Source of the DNA: JAGWBJ01 sp964291465
GTDB lineage: Bacteria; Chloroflexota; Dehalococcoidia; Lucifugimonadales; JAGWBF01
NCBI GenBank assembly: GCA_964291465.2
Contig: OZ219928.1
Location: forward strand, 186,001-250,000
Direction of reading: 5' to 3'
Length of the DNA: 64,000 nt
Below the pieces are notes generated by a model. The model saw only the letters and a list, made by a program, of their open reading frames with translations, ran no database searches and was not told the origin of the DNA. The position numbers and the translations under genes were made by a program. Positions 42,346 to 50,913 of the stretch are shown here, in pieces; position 1 is the stretch's first letter, and the number at the start of each line of letters is the position of its first letter.

Positions 42346-45306
42346 ATGACTACAACGGCGGAGGCTAGGGCCCGCATCCGGCAGGGCCGGGACCTGGCCG
42401 GCGAGCTCCGGGAGCGGGTGGAAGGCGAGGTCCGCTTCGACCCATACTCCCGGGCCCTCTACAGCACCGACGCCAGCATCTACCGGATGGAGCCCGTGGG
42501 CGTCGTCGTTCCAAGGAGCGCCGACGACGTCCTGGCGGTCATGGACGTGGCCAGCAGGAACCGGGTGCCCGTGCTGCCCAGGTGCGGCGGCACCAGCCTG
42601 GCGGGCCAGACGGTGAACCATGCCATCGTCATGGACTTCAGCAAGTACATGCGCGGCGTGCTGGAGGTGAACACCGAGGAGCGCTGGGCTCGGGTCCAGC
42701 CGGGCATCGTGCTGGACCACCTGAACCAGGCGCTGGCCGTTCACCGTCTCCAGTACGCCCCCGACCCCAGCACCTCCAACCGCGCCTGTGTGGGCGGCGG
42801 CGTGGGCAACAACACCTGCGGCTCCCACTCGGTCATCTACGGCAAGACCTCGGACCACGTGCTGGAGGTCCAGGCGGTGCTCTCCGACGGCAGCCAGGCC
42901 CACTTCCGGCAGCTTCGGAGCCAGGAGATGGAGACCCGGCTGTCCGGCTCCGGGCTCGAGTCGGAGATATACAGGGAGGTGAAGAGGATCGCCCAGGAGA
43001 ACCGGGACGAGATCGTGGCCCGGTACCCCAACATCATGCGCCGGGTCAGCGGCTACAACCTGGACGACTTCATGGGAGATGGGCCCGTCAACATGTCCCG
43101 CATGGTCGTCGGCTCCGAGGGGACACTGTGCGTCGTGACCGAGGCCAAGGTGAACCTGGTGCCGGTCCCCGCCAGGAAGGCCCTCGCCGTCCTCCACTTC
43201 CATGACATCGTGGAGGCCTGCGGGGCTACCTGGGAGCTGCTGGGGCACAACCCCGCGGCGGTGGAGCTGATAGGGCGGATGATCCTGGACCGCTGCCGGG
43301 CCTCCCTGGGGTTCTCCCACCTCCTCTCCTTCGTGGAAGGGGAGCCCGACGCCCTGCTGGTGGTGGAGGTCAACGGCGAGTCGGACATCGAGGTGAGGTC
43401 CAAGCTGGACGCCCTCAAGGCGGACGTCCAGCGCAAGGGCCTGGGATACGCCTGCGTGAACCTGTTGGAGCCCGGCGACCAGGGCAAGGTCTGGGCCCTG
43501 CGGAGCGCCGGCCTGGGCCTGCTGATGAGCACCAAGGGCGACGCGAAGCCCCTCCCCTACGTGGAGGACGCCGCCGTGGACCCCCGCAACCTGGGAGAGT
43601 ACGTGCGCAGGTTCGAGGAGGTGGTCAAGGCCCACGGCACCACCGCCGGGTATTACGGCCACGCCAGCGTCGGCTGCCTGCACATCAGGCCCCTGGTGGA
43701 CCTGAAGACCTCCGAGGGGGTGGACAAGATGGTGTCCATCGCCTCGGACATAAGCGAGCTGGTGCTGGAGTATGGAGGATGCCTCTCCGGGGAGCACGGG
43801 GACGGCATCGTCCGCGGTGTCTGGAACGAGAAGATGTTCGGGCCGCAGATATACCAGGCGTTCCGGGACGTGAAGCGGGCCTGGGACCCCGAGGGCATCA
43901 TGAACCCGGGGAAGATCGTCGATTGCCCCCCCATGACGGAGAACCTCAGGATCGGGCCCGAGTACTCGACGGAGAGCCTGGATACCAAGCTGGACTTCTC
44001 GGCGGACCTGGGCTACGCCAACCTGGTGGAGATGTGCAACGGTATGGGCGCTTGCCGCAAGACCACCGGCACCATGTGCCCCTCCTACATGGTCACCAGG
44101 GAGGAGGAGCACTCGACCCGCGGGAGGGCCAACCTCCTCCGCTCGGTGCTGTCGGGAGCGCTGCCCTTCACCGAGCTGACCAGCCGACGCCTCTACGACG
44201 CCATGGACCTGTGCTTGGAGTGCAAGGGCTGCAAGGCCGAGTGCCAGACGGGCGTGGACATGGCCAAGCTCAAATACGAGTTCCTGGACCGGTACCACCG
44301 GGCCCATGGCCTGCCCCTGCGGGCCCGGGTCTTCGCGAATATCAACACCCTGAGCCGGCTGGGGGCCCCCCTGGCGCCCCTTGCCAACTGGGCTGCGAGC
44401 AACCCCCTGGGCAAGAGGCTCCTGCACGCGATCTTGGGCGTCCACTCCCAGCGCAGCCTTCCGCCCCTGGCGCGCACCACCTTTCCCAAGTGGTTCGCCT
44501 CCCGGCGCTCCTCGATGGGAGAAAGGCGGGTTGGGAGCGGCGCCGTTGGGACCAAGAGGGTCCTCCTCTTCAACGACACCTTCATGAACTACAACTACCC
44601 GCAGGTAGGCATGGCGGCGGTGGAGGTGTTGGAGCGGGCCGGATTCGACGTGGAGCTGGCCTCGCCCTCCGGCGGGTCCAGGGCAGGCGCCGTCTGCTGC
44701 GGGCGCCCCATGGTCTCCAAGGGCCTCCTGGACAAGGCCAGGGACAACGCCCGCCGCAACGTCCAGGCCCTCTATCCCTACGCCCGGGAGGGAGTCCCCA
44801 TCGTGGGCTGCGAGCCCAGCTGTCTACTGACCCTCCGGGACGAGTACCCGGACCTGTTGCCCAAGGGGGACGAGCGGGACAAGGCCCAGGAGGTGGCGGC
44901 CGGCTCCTACCTGCTGGAGGAGCTCCTGGAGATGTCGCGGAAGGAGGGCGCCCTGGACGGGGCCTTCGCCGGGGTCGCCGACCGGAAGCTGCTCCTTCAC
45001 GGCCACTGCCACCAGAAGGCCCTGGTGGGCACCGGGCCCTCGGTGGCCGCCCTGAAGCTGGCGGGCTACCAGGTGGAGGAGGTCAGCTCCGGCTGCTGCG
45101 GAATGGCCGGGTCCTTCGGGTTCGAGGCCGAGCACTACGACATCTCCATGGAGGTCGGACGGCTGCGCCTGTTCCCGGCGGTGGAGGCCAAGGGCCCCGA
45201 GTGGGACGTGGCCGTCACCGGGGTCTCCTGCCGCCAGCAGGTGGAGCACGGCACGGGCCGCACGGCGAGGCACGTGGTGGAGTACCTGCGGGAAGCGTTG
45301 GCCTGA
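42346..45306 (+). CDS. GlcD-GlcF-type FAD and Fe-S oxidoreductase fusion (D-lactate/glycolate dehydrogenase-like)
   Basis: 986 residues. The N-terminal half is a VAO-type FAD domain (VPRCGGTSLAGQ near residue 80, FAD-linked oxidase C-domain ending CLSGEHGDGIVRG). The middle holds two ferredoxin-like clusters, CNGMGACRKTTGTMCPS and CLECKGCKAECQTGVD. The C-terminal part has two CCG motifs (VCCGRPMVSKG, GCCGMAGSFGF) for heterodisulfide-reductase-type clusters. Oxidises a 2-hydroxyacid and feeds electrons to the respiratory chain. ATG 42346 follows GGAGG by seven bases. Confidence 0.93.
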   Translation: MTTTAEARARIRQGRDLAGELRERVEGEVRFDPYSRALYSTDASIYRMEPVGVVVPRSADDVLAVMDVASRNRVPVLPRCGGTSLAGQTVNHAIVMDFSKYMRGVLEVNTEERWARVQPGIVLDHLNQALAVHRLQYAPDPSTSNRACVGGGVGNNTCGSHSVIYGKTSDHVLEVQAVLSDGSQAHFRQLRSQEMETRLSGSGLESEIYREVKRIAQENRDEIVARYPNIMRRVSGYNLDDFMGDGPVNMSRMVVGSEGTLCVVTEAKVNLVPVPARKALAVLHFHDIVEACGATWELLGHNPAAVELIGRMILDRCRASLGFSHLLSFVEGEPDALLVVEVNGESDIEVRSKLDALKADVQRKGLGYACVNLLEPGDQGKVWALRSAGLGLLMSTKGDAKPLPYVEDAAVDPRNLGEYVRRFEEVVKAHGTTAGYYGHASVGCLHIRPLVDLKTSEGVDKMVSIASDISELVLEYGGCLSGEHGDGIVRGVWNEKMFGPQIYQAFRDVKRAWDPEGIMNPGKIVDCPPMTENLRIGPEYSTESLDTKLDFSADLGYANLVEMCNGMGACRKTTGTMCPSYMVTREEEHSTRGRANLLRSVLSGALPFTELTSRRLYDAMDLCLECKGCKAECQTGVDMAKLKYEFLDRYHRAHGLPLRARVFANINTLSRLGAPLAPLANWAASNPLGKRLLHAILGVHSQRSLPPLARTTFPKWFASRRSSMGERRVGSGAVGTKRVLLFNDTFMNYNYPQVGMAAVEVLERAGFDVELASPSGGSRAGAVCCGRPMVSKGLLDKARDNARRNVQALYPYAREGVPIVGCEPSCLLTLRDEYPDLLPKGDERDKAQEVAAGSYLLEELLEMSRKEGALDGAFAGVADRKLLLHGHCHQKALVGTGPSVAALKLAGYQVEEVSSGCCGMAGSFGFEAEHYDISMEVGRLRLFPAVEAKGPEWDVAVTGVSCRQQVEHGTGRTARHVVEYLREALA

Positions 45307-45317
45307 TTCGTTCGGCG

Positions 45318-45342
45318 CCCGGGCCCCACGCGGGGCGCCGGG
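45318..45342. terminator. Bidirectional terminator-like hairpin
   Basis: Ten base pairs, CCCGGGCCCC with GGGGC-CCGGG, one bulged G and an ACGC loop, between the convergent GlcDF-type and DnaJ-like genes. No T-tract on either side. Confidence 0.5.
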
Positions 45343-45343
45343 C

Positions 45344-45721
45344 CTAGCCTGAGACGTATCTCGCCAGGCGCCGTATGAGCAGGCGTACGGTGTCCAAAAC
45401 CCCGGGTTTCCGCTTGCTGCGGCGGACGGGCGCCCACAGCTTTCCGGAGGAGTAGTGGGCCGGCGGCGTGCTCCTGGGATGCCGGAGCCGGATGGACGTT
45501 TGGGTGGAGTCGTACCGGGTCCGGAGCACGGGGTCGGACAGGGTTTCGTACGCTGCGTTGACGTCACGCATGGCCGCGGAAGGGTCCGGATCGTCGGAGT
45601 GGATGTCCGGGTGGTGCTGCCACGCCTTCCTGATGTATGCCCGCCGGATGCCCTCTTCTGTGGCGTGCCTGGGCACTCCCAGGATTCCGTAGTAATCCGG
45701 CTGAGGTTCGGCGGGCCTCAT
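45344..45721 (-). CDS. Small J-domain (DnaJ-like) protein
   Basis: 125 residues. J-domain at residues 9-72 (DYYGILGVPRHATEEGIRRAY, HHPDIH with the HPD tripeptide, AYETLSDPVLRTRYD). The C-terminal 50 residues are basic and have no Gly/Phe or zinc-finger region, so this is a type III co-chaperone that would stimulate a DnaK. No other chaperone gene is nearby. Confidence 0.88.
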   Translation of the reverse strand: MRPAEPQPDYYGILGVPRHATEEGIRRAYIRKAWQHHPDIHSDDPDPSAAMRDVNAAYETLSDPVLRTRYDSTQTSIRLRHPRSTPPAHYSSGKLWAPVRRSKRKPGVLDTVRLLIRRLARYVSG

Positions 45722-45829
45722 TGCCCCATGTTACTTCCCGTGGTCAGCGGGTGTCAAGCTGACTGGACGCGGCCGGAGGATGCCGTGGACGTGCCTCGAC
45801 GGCCCCGCTGCCCGGCGGCCGGCGCCTCG

Positions 45830-45859
45830 TTGACAGAGTCCCAGGCGGGTCCATATATT
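45830..45859 (+). promoter_or_regulatory. Promoter of the enoyl-CoA hydratase gene
   Basis: Perfect TTGACA (45830-45835), 18-base spacer, TATATT (45854-45859). A second TATATT lies at 45886-45891. Confidence 0.65.
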
Positions 45860-45933
45860 GAAGGGGCTCCGCCCGCCTGCTCTCCTATATTTGGCGGCGG
45901 GTCGCGGGGCGATCCGACGAATAGGGAGGCGCC

Positions 45934-46758
45934 ATGAAGCCCGAGGACCTGAAGCATGTCATCTACGAGAAGAAGGACGGGGTCGGCTACGTTACGCTGA
46001 ACCGTCCCGAGGTCCAGAATGCCCTGAACGCCCGGATGCTGCAGGAGCTCGTCTCGGTCTGGGAGGAGGTCCGGGACGATGCAGAGGTACAGGTCGTCAT
46101 ACTTACGGGGGCGGGAGAGTCCTTCATGCAGGGCAGGGGCGACGTGCAGCGCGTCAAGGACTCCCTGGATGCCGACCCCCTTCCCCCCACCAGGCCATAC
46201 CGCTATAGCTGGAACACCCCCGCCAGCCCCAAGGCCCACTACCTCTTCAAGCCGGTCATCGTGGCCGTCAACGGCCTGTGCGCCACGTCGGGCCTGGAGC
46301 AGGTGAGCGAGGCGGATATCGTAATCTGCTCGGACAACGCCACCTTCTACGACAACCACGTCTCCTACGCCTCCATCGTCCATTCCGCAGTCGCCCTGTC
46401 CAAGCGGCTGCCCTACAACCACGTCATGCGAATGTCCCTCATGGGCTCCCACGAGGTCCTGGACGCCAAGCGGGCCTACGAGATAGGCCTCGTCACCGAG
46501 GTCACCACTCCGGAGGACCTGATGCCGCGCGCCACCGAGATTGCCAGGACCATCATGCGCAACTCCCCCATCGCCGTGCAGGCCAGCGTGGAGATACTAT
46601 GGCACGGTCTCAGCATGGGGCTGAGGGACGCCGTGCAGCTCGATTCGTATATGCAGCGGTGGTACCACACCCACCCCGACTACGAGGAGGCGGGCCGGGC
46701 GTTGGTGGAGGGCCGAGAGCCGGTGTGGCAGACACCCTTCTGGCACGGCGGACACTGA
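45934..46758 (+). CDS. Enoyl-CoA hydratase/isomerase family protein
   Basis: 274-residue crotonase-fold protein. The N-terminal strand VGYVTLNRPEVQNALNARM is typical. The first oxyanion-hole stretch reads ILTGAGESFMQGRGDVQ. The second, KPVIVAVNGLCATSGLEQVSEADIVI, replaces the usual G-x-G-x-G-x-E by CATSGLEQ. The catalytic Glu positions are therefore altered and the reaction cannot be predicted. GGGAGGCGCC precedes the ATG. Confidence 0.88.
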   Translation: MKPEDLKHVIYEKKDGVGYVTLNRPEVQNALNARMLQELVSVWEEVRDDAEVQVVILTGAGESFMQGRGDVQRVKDSLDADPLPPTRPYRYSWNTPASPKAHYLFKPVIVAVNGLCATSGLEQVSEADIVICSDNATFYDNHVSYASIVHSAVALSKRLPYNHVMRMSLMGSHEVLDAKRAYEIGLVTEVTTPEDLMPRATEIARTIMRNSPIAVQASVEILWHGLSMGLRDAVQLDSYMQRWYHTHPDYEEAGRALVEGREPVWQTPFWHGGH

Positions 46759-46802
46759 GCCCCACACACCGCCGTCGGCCGTATACCCCGACCGGGTCAG
46801 GA

Positions 46803-46811
46803 TGATATAAT
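46803..46811 (+). promoter_or_regulatory. Extended -10 promoter of the selenoprotein gene
   Basis: TGA-TATAAT at 46803-46811, without a clear -35. The leader is about 28 bases and has GGAGG (46834-46838) seven bases before the ATG. Confidence 0.6.
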
Positions 46812-46845
46812 CGGCGGTACACACACCCTTGGCGGAGGTGCACAC

Positions 46846-47388
46846 ATGGTTGCAGAGGCTACCACGTTCAAGCTGCTGGATCCGACCGTGGAGGCGATTC
46901 CCGACCACACCATCCTCGCTCCCCGGCCCGACGACCTCAACGGCAAGGTGGTCGGGCTCCTGTCCAACAGCAAGCGCAACGCCGACAAGCTGCTTCACGA
47001 CATCTACGCGCTGCTCCAGGACACCTACGAGTTCGAGGGCTTCGTGTTCCTGGACAAGGGGGACGCCTCGCGCCCCGCTCCCAAGGAGATCATGGACGAG
47101 CTCCTGGAGAAGTGTGACGTGGTGATAACGGCGACCGGGGATTGAGGGTCCTGCAGCTCGTGCAGTATGCACGACGCCATCACCGTGGAGAAGGCCGGTA
47201 AGCCCGCTGCCGTGGTGCTCACCGACGCGTTCATTCCCACGGCCAGGGCCATCGCCAAGATAAGGGGCATCGCCGAGTACCCCTACGCCGTCGTCACCCA
47301 TCCCGTGGGCAGCCTGGAGGACGACGTCGTGATGGGCAGGGCCCGGCAGGCCCTGCCCAGGGTCCTCGAGATACTGCTGGCGAAATAG
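46846..47388 (+). CDS. UGSC-family selenoprotein with in-frame UGA
   Basis: 180 residues if the TGA at 47143-47145 is read as selenocysteine (residue 100). The sequence around it, VVITATGD-U-GSCSSCSMHDA, is the U-G-S-C motif that names the family, and both sides continue in one frame with one coding character. The N-terminal half is VVGLLSNSKRNADKLLHDIY; the C-terminal half is KPAAVVLTDAFIPTARAIAK and ends YAVVTHPVGSLEDD. Function unknown; probably redox or thiol chemistry through the U/Cys pair. A SECIS-like hairpin follows the UGA. Gene finders would split it at the UGA. Confidence 0.9.
47158..47174 (+). promoter_or_regulatory. Bacterial SECIS-like hairpin
   Basis: Perfect 7-bp stem TCGTGCA/TGCACGA (47158-47164, 47168-47174) with loop GUA, lying inside the coding sequence. 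The loop begins 19 bases after the UGA and starts with GU. Both agree with the known bacterial SECIS pattern read by SelB (loop 16-37 bases from UGA, G among its first bases). Confidence 0.75.
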
Positions 47389-47397
47389 CCGTACATC

Positions 47398-47433
47398 CCC
47401 GATGGGGCGACTCCGCCGGAGTGCCCCGTCGGG
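47398..47433 (+). terminator. Hairpin downstream of the selenoprotein gene
   Basis: Long imperfect stem: CCCGATGGGGCGACTCC with GGAGTGCCCCGTCGGG, one bulge and a G-T pair, loop GCC. Ten bases after the stop. No T-tract, so termination is only probable. Confidence 0.5.
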
Positions 47434-47459
47434 CCCAGACGGCAGCGACAACGGATACC

Positions 47460-47482
47460 GGGGCCAGCGCAACGCTGGCCCC
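47460..47482. terminator. Second hairpin, 10-bp perfect stem
   Basis: GGGGCCAGCG-CAA-CGCTGGCCCC, upstream of the MFS gene. Could end the selenoprotein transcript or act in the MFS leader. Confidence 0.4.
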
Positions 47483-47523
47483 TAGCCTTGCCCCCAGTCC
47501 GGCCGCCGCGCCGGGAGGTGACG

Positions 47524-48747
47524 TTGGAAGCACCGGACATCCGAGACCCGGCCAAGCCCAGGCGCAGCCGGGGTTTCATCCTCGGCAGTCTCTCCGTAGG
47601 GCACGGGCTGGCCCACCTGTACGACTTCGGCCTGCCGGCGGTGATGCCCACCATCGCCTCGTCCCTGGGTCTCAGCAACCTCCAGGTGGCGACCCTCCAC
47701 GGTATCCGGATGGCGGGTTTCGGCGTCGTCAACCTGGGCGGCGGGCCCGTCGTCGACACCATGAGACGCCACTGGGGGCTGATACTCACCGGCTGCATGT
47801 TCTGGGCCGCGCTGGCCTTCGCGGTGGTGGCCGGCTCTCCCAACTTCGGCATCCTGGTCATCGGCATCATCTTCCTCTCCATACCGGGTGCCCTGTGGCA
47901 CCTGCCCGCCACCGCCGCCCTGTCCCAGCAGTTCCCGGACCGCCGGGGGTTCGCCATATCCATGCACGGGTTCGGCTCCAACATCGGGAACGCCCTGGGC
48001 CCCCTCCTGGCGGGGGCGCTGCTGGGAGTGCTGTTCTGGCGGTACGCCCTGCTCATATACACCGGCCCCGCCCTGGCTCTGGCCATATTCGTATGGTGGT
48101 CCCTCAGCGACCTGGGCCGGGACGGGCGCGCGGAAGAGATACGGCTCGGCGCCCGGTTCCGCGGGGCGCTGGAGCTCCTGAAGCAGCCCATCATCGCCGT
48201 GATTATCCTGGCAGCCACCCTGCGGAGCATCGGGCTGGACGCCCTCTTCCACTGGACCCCCTTCTACCTGGAGGAGGACCTGCACGCAAGCAATCTGAGG
48301 GCCGGGCTCTATCTGAGCCTGCTGACGGGTATGGGCATAGTCTCCGGTCCGGTGCTGGGCGCCGTATCGGACCGGTGGAGCCGAAAGTCCGTGCTAGTAC
48401 CGTGCCTGGCCCTGGCAACGGCGTTCTCCCTGGTGGTGGTGGTCCTGGGCGACAGCCTCGCCCTGCCATTCGTCCTGGCGGCGATGGGCCTCTTCAGCTT
48501 CTCCCTCCACCACATCATGCAGGCGGCGCTGCTGGACGTGGCCCCCAGGGGCACCGAAGCCACGGCGACGGGTCTGCTGTTCGGCATCAACGGGGCCGCG
48601 GGCGCCGCCTCCCCCTTCATGGCCGCCGTCGTGATCGACCACCTGGGGGGCTACGGGTCCATCTACTACTACTCGGGGATACTGACGGGACTGACGGCCC
48701 TGATGCTGCTGGTGGTCCCGATGCGCTCTTCGGTCCGCGGGTCTTAG
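47524..48747 (+). CDS. MFS transporter
   Basis: 407 residues, about 12 helices, opening with GSLSVGHGLAHLYDFGLPAVMPTIA. This start and LSQQFPDRRGFAISMHGFGSNIGN resemble the MFS gene at 20.9-22.2 kb and the fosmidomycin-resistance-like branch. The TTG at 47524 follows GGGAGGTGACG and is preferred to the open frame from 47488. Substrate unknown. Confidence 0.88.
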   Translation: MEAPDIRDPAKPRRSRGFILGSLSVGHGLAHLYDFGLPAVMPTIASSLGLSNLQVATLHGIRMAGFGVVNLGGGPVVDTMRRHWGLILTGCMFWAALAFAVVAGSPNFGILVIGIIFLSIPGALWHLPATAALSQQFPDRRGFAISMHGFGSNIGNALGPLLAGALLGVLFWRYALLIYTGPALALAIFVWWSLSDLGRDGRAEEIRLGARFRGALELLKQPIIAVIILAATLRSIGLDALFHWTPFYLEEDLHASNLRAGLYLSLLTGMGIVSGPVLGAVSDRWSRKSVLVPCLALATAFSLVVVVLGDSLALPFVLAAMGLFSFSLHHIMQAALLDVAPRGTEATATGLLFGINGAAGAASPFMAAVVIDHLGGYGSIYYYSGILTGLTALMLLVVPMRSSVRGS

Positions 48748-48783
48748 CCCGTTGCCTGGGTCCTCAGCCCGTTGCCGGGGATT

Positions 48784-49812
48784 TCAAGAGGCTCGCAGCT
48801 TGGTGAACACCCCGCCGGCGAAAGCCTTCAGGGTGGACTCGGGGTGGTCGTAGGACTCCATCGTCGACAGGAACAGCTTGTCCACGCCCTGCCCCTCCAG
48901 CTCCTTGAGCCTCGCCGCCAGGCGGTCCGGCCCTCCCACCAGCGCGATGGCGTCGCATATCTGGGCCACCAGGTCGTCGGAGAGAAACGACGTGAGGCGG
49001 CGGGCCTCCTCCCAGTTCTCGGCGTGGGGGATGTCCGGATACAGGCCCTCCAGCTCCGGCGGGACCTCCAGGTGAGGCAGGTCCACTCCAGCCTCCCGCA
49101 GCCAGCGGGCCCGGTAGGGCTCGAGGGCCCACTGGGCGCAGATGGGCCGGGCCATGTCCCTGGCCGCGTCCAGGTCGTCGGCCACGTGGACCCGGGCCAG
49201 GTAGATGATGTCCAGCGTACCGGGGTCCCTGCCGGCCTTCCGCGCCCCGGCGTTCAGGATGCCGCGGGCCGCGTTCATGGAGCCGGGGTGGAGCCCCACG
49301 GCCAGCATTGCGCCGTCGGCCACCTCTCCGGCCAGCTCTATGGTGCGCGGGCCGGTGGCGGCCAGTAGCACCGGTATCCTCCGGCCCGCCGCGTAGGGCA
49401 GCCGGGCCTGGAAGCCGCCGAAGTCGACGTTGTCGCCGGCCAGCAGCGACTTCAGGTTGGTAACCGACTCCCGCATCTCCTTCAGCGTCGCGGCCTTCCT
49501 GCCAATGGTGTTCACGGCGCTGTAGCCGCTGCCCACCACCAGGGTGAGCCGTCCGGGAGCCAGCTCCTCTACCGTTTGGGCCAGGGAAGCGAGGACCGAT
49601 ACGTGCCGTGTCATGGGGTTGGTCACGGCAGTCATCAGGTCCAGGGTCGAGGTGCGTTGCGCAGCCAGGGCCAGGGCGACGTACACGTCCCGCATGATTA
49701 GCTGGGTATCGGGGATTCCGATCCCGTCGAACCCCGCCTCTTCGGCGCGCCGGGCAAACTCCGCCGTCTGATCGGCGGGAGCCGAGCCGGCCACTCTCAG
49801 ATGGACTTGCAT
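48784..49812 (-). CDS. LLM-class (F420/FMN-dependent) oxidoreductase
   Basis: 342-residue TIM barrel of the luciferase-like family. It shows the family run AEEAGFDGIGIPDTQLIMRD, TAVTNPMTRHVSVLAS, PGRLTLVVGSGYSAVNTIG and PVLLAATGPRTIELAGEVADG. The pattern is close to F420-dependent methylenetetrahydromethanopterin-reductase-like enzymes (Mer). F420 use is inference. It lies six bases from the phosphatase gene and is probably cotranscribed with it. Confidence 0.9.
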   Translation of the reverse strand: MQVHLRVAGSAPADQTAEFARRAEEAGFDGIGIPDTQLIMRDVYVALALAAQRTSTLDLMTAVTNPMTRHVSVLASLAQTVEELAPGRLTLVVGSGYSAVNTIGRKAATLKEMRESVTNLKSLLAGDNVDFGGFQARLPYAAGRRIPVLLAATGPRTIELAGEVADGAMLAVGLHPGSMNAARGILNAGARKAGRDPGTLDIIYLARVHVADDLDAARDMARPICAQWALEPYRARWLREAGVDLPHLEVPPELEGLYPDIPHAENWEEARRLTSFLSDDLVAQICDAIALVGGPDRLAARLKELEGQGVDKLFLSTMESYDHPESTLKAFAGGVFTKLRAS

Positions 49813-49818
49813 GGCGGG

Positions 49819-50277
49819 CTAGGAGTCCTCGGACACGGCGCCGCGGGCTTGCCGGAGCCTCTCCTGGAATTGGTAGACGGCCTCCACCTGGCCGGATGCT
49901 TCGACGGAGCGGGGACGGAGACGGCGCACCTCGGCTATGGCGTCTCCCGCCTCGTAGCCCGTGTGCACAAGGTAGCACGCCAGCACCGTGCCCGTACGCC
50001 CCACGCCGGCCTGGCAGGAGACGGCCACGGGCGTGGACGCTGCGATCTGGCCGTCGATGAAGGCTATCATGCGGTCTATCTGGTCCTGGGTAGGCGGCGT
50101 GAAGTCAACGACGAACTCGGCCATGTCCACCAGCCCGACGTCTTCCCCGGACACGGTGCGTCGCTCCATGCGGACCAGCGCGCCCACGCCCTGGTCCTTC
50201 AGGTGCTGTAACTGCTGCCGGTCGACCGGGCCCATGGAGCCCGCCAGCTTGTCTTCGATGATCCAGCTAAAATTCAT
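49819..50277 (-). CDS. Dual-specificity-type protein phosphatase
   Basis: 152 residues. The P-loop SCQAGVGRTG (C-x5-R) near residue 88 marks a cysteine phosphatase. The general acid is probably in DFTPPTQDQID. The opening FSWIIEDKLAGSMGP is typical of small bacterial DSPs. Target unknown. It begins 21 bases after the Fur-family gene's stop on the same strand. Confidence 0.88.
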   Translation of the reverse strand: MNFSWIIEDKLAGSMGPVDRQQLQHLKDQGVGALVRMERRTVSGEDVGLVDMAEFVVDFTPPTQDQIDRMIAFIDGQIAASTPVAVSCQAGVGRTGTVLACYLVHTGYEAGDAIAEVRRLRPRSVEASGQVEAVYQFQERLRQARGAVSEDS

Positions 50278-50298
50278 GGCATCCGCCGGCCTGGACGG

Positions 50299-50754
50299 TC
50301 ATTCTCGGCCCGCATCCGGTCCCTCAGGCCGGGTCTCGCGGCATCCGGAGCACACGCCCGTGATGGTGAAGTGGTCCAGGTCGGGCTCGAAGTCGAACTC
50401 GTTGACCAGACGCCTTCTGAACTCGTCCAGGTAGCTGGGGCTGAAGGCGAATGCTTCGCTGCAGACCAGACAGGCCATATGGTGGTGGCGGGCGTTGGGG
50501 TCCGTCAGCTCGTAGTGGAGCCTGTCGCCCATGCCTACCTCGGTAACCAGTCCCAGCCGCTTGAACAGGTGCAGGGTGCGGTAGACGGTGGCGATGTCCA
50601 TATACGGATAGGCCTGCTTGGCCCGCTCGTAGACCTCGTCCACGTTCATGTGTCCCTCTCCGTCGGCGATGGCGGAGAGGATGATCATGCGCTGCGGAGT
50701 CAGGCGCAGCCCCTGGGCCTTGACGGCCTCGAGTATATCGGTGTGCCTGTTCAT
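50299..50754 (-). CDS. Fur-family transcriptional regulator
   Basis: 151 residues. N-terminal winged helix (RLTPQRMIILSAIADGEGH, DIATVYRTLHLFKRLGLV). The regulatory-site histidines are in DPNARHHHMACLVCSE, and structural-zinc pairs are ACLVC and CSGC. PerR, Zur and Fur cannot be told apart with certainty; the HHH stretch suits PerR/Fur. A strong promoter with an overlapping palindrome upstream suggests autoregulation. Confidence 0.92.
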   Translation of the reverse strand: MNRHTDILEAVKAQGLRLTPQRMIILSAIADGEGHMNVDEVYERAKQAYPYMDIATVYRTLHLFKRLGLVTEVGMGDRLHYELTDPNARHHHMACLVCSEAFAFSPSYLDEFRRRLVNEFDFEPDLDHFTITGVCSGCRETRPEGPDAGRE

Positions 50755-50781
50755 GCGAAGGGCCGCATTTGCAGTTGCTGC

Positions 50782-50819
50782 TGTAGACTACAATAGGACA
50801 GGGCTCGACCGGCTGTCAA
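50782..50819 (-). promoter_or_regulatory. Promoter and palindromic operator of the Fur-family gene
   Basis: Minus strand: TTGACA (50819-50814), 18 bases, TATTGT (50795-50790). A TGTAG-A-CTACA palindrome (50782-50792) overlaps the -10, the right place for a repressor site. Confidence 0.65.
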
Positions 50820-50913
50820 GCGCGAGGAGGGCGGCACGGGCGCCGTCCGACGACGGACTGGCTTCAGGGATACGGGGTCGATGGGCTCCCGGTCGGAGGT
50901 GGGTGCTCCCGGT

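Noticed and set aside
42220..44445. Open frame of 741 codons on the minus strand
   Set aside because: Antisense shadow of the GlcD-GlcF gene; composition is Gly/His/Val-rich with no domain.
47143..47145. TGA in the UGSC gene as a nonsense mutation splitting a pseudogene
   Set aside because: Frame and coding character continue through it, the U-G-S-C motif falls exactly on it, and a SECIS-like hairpin follows.
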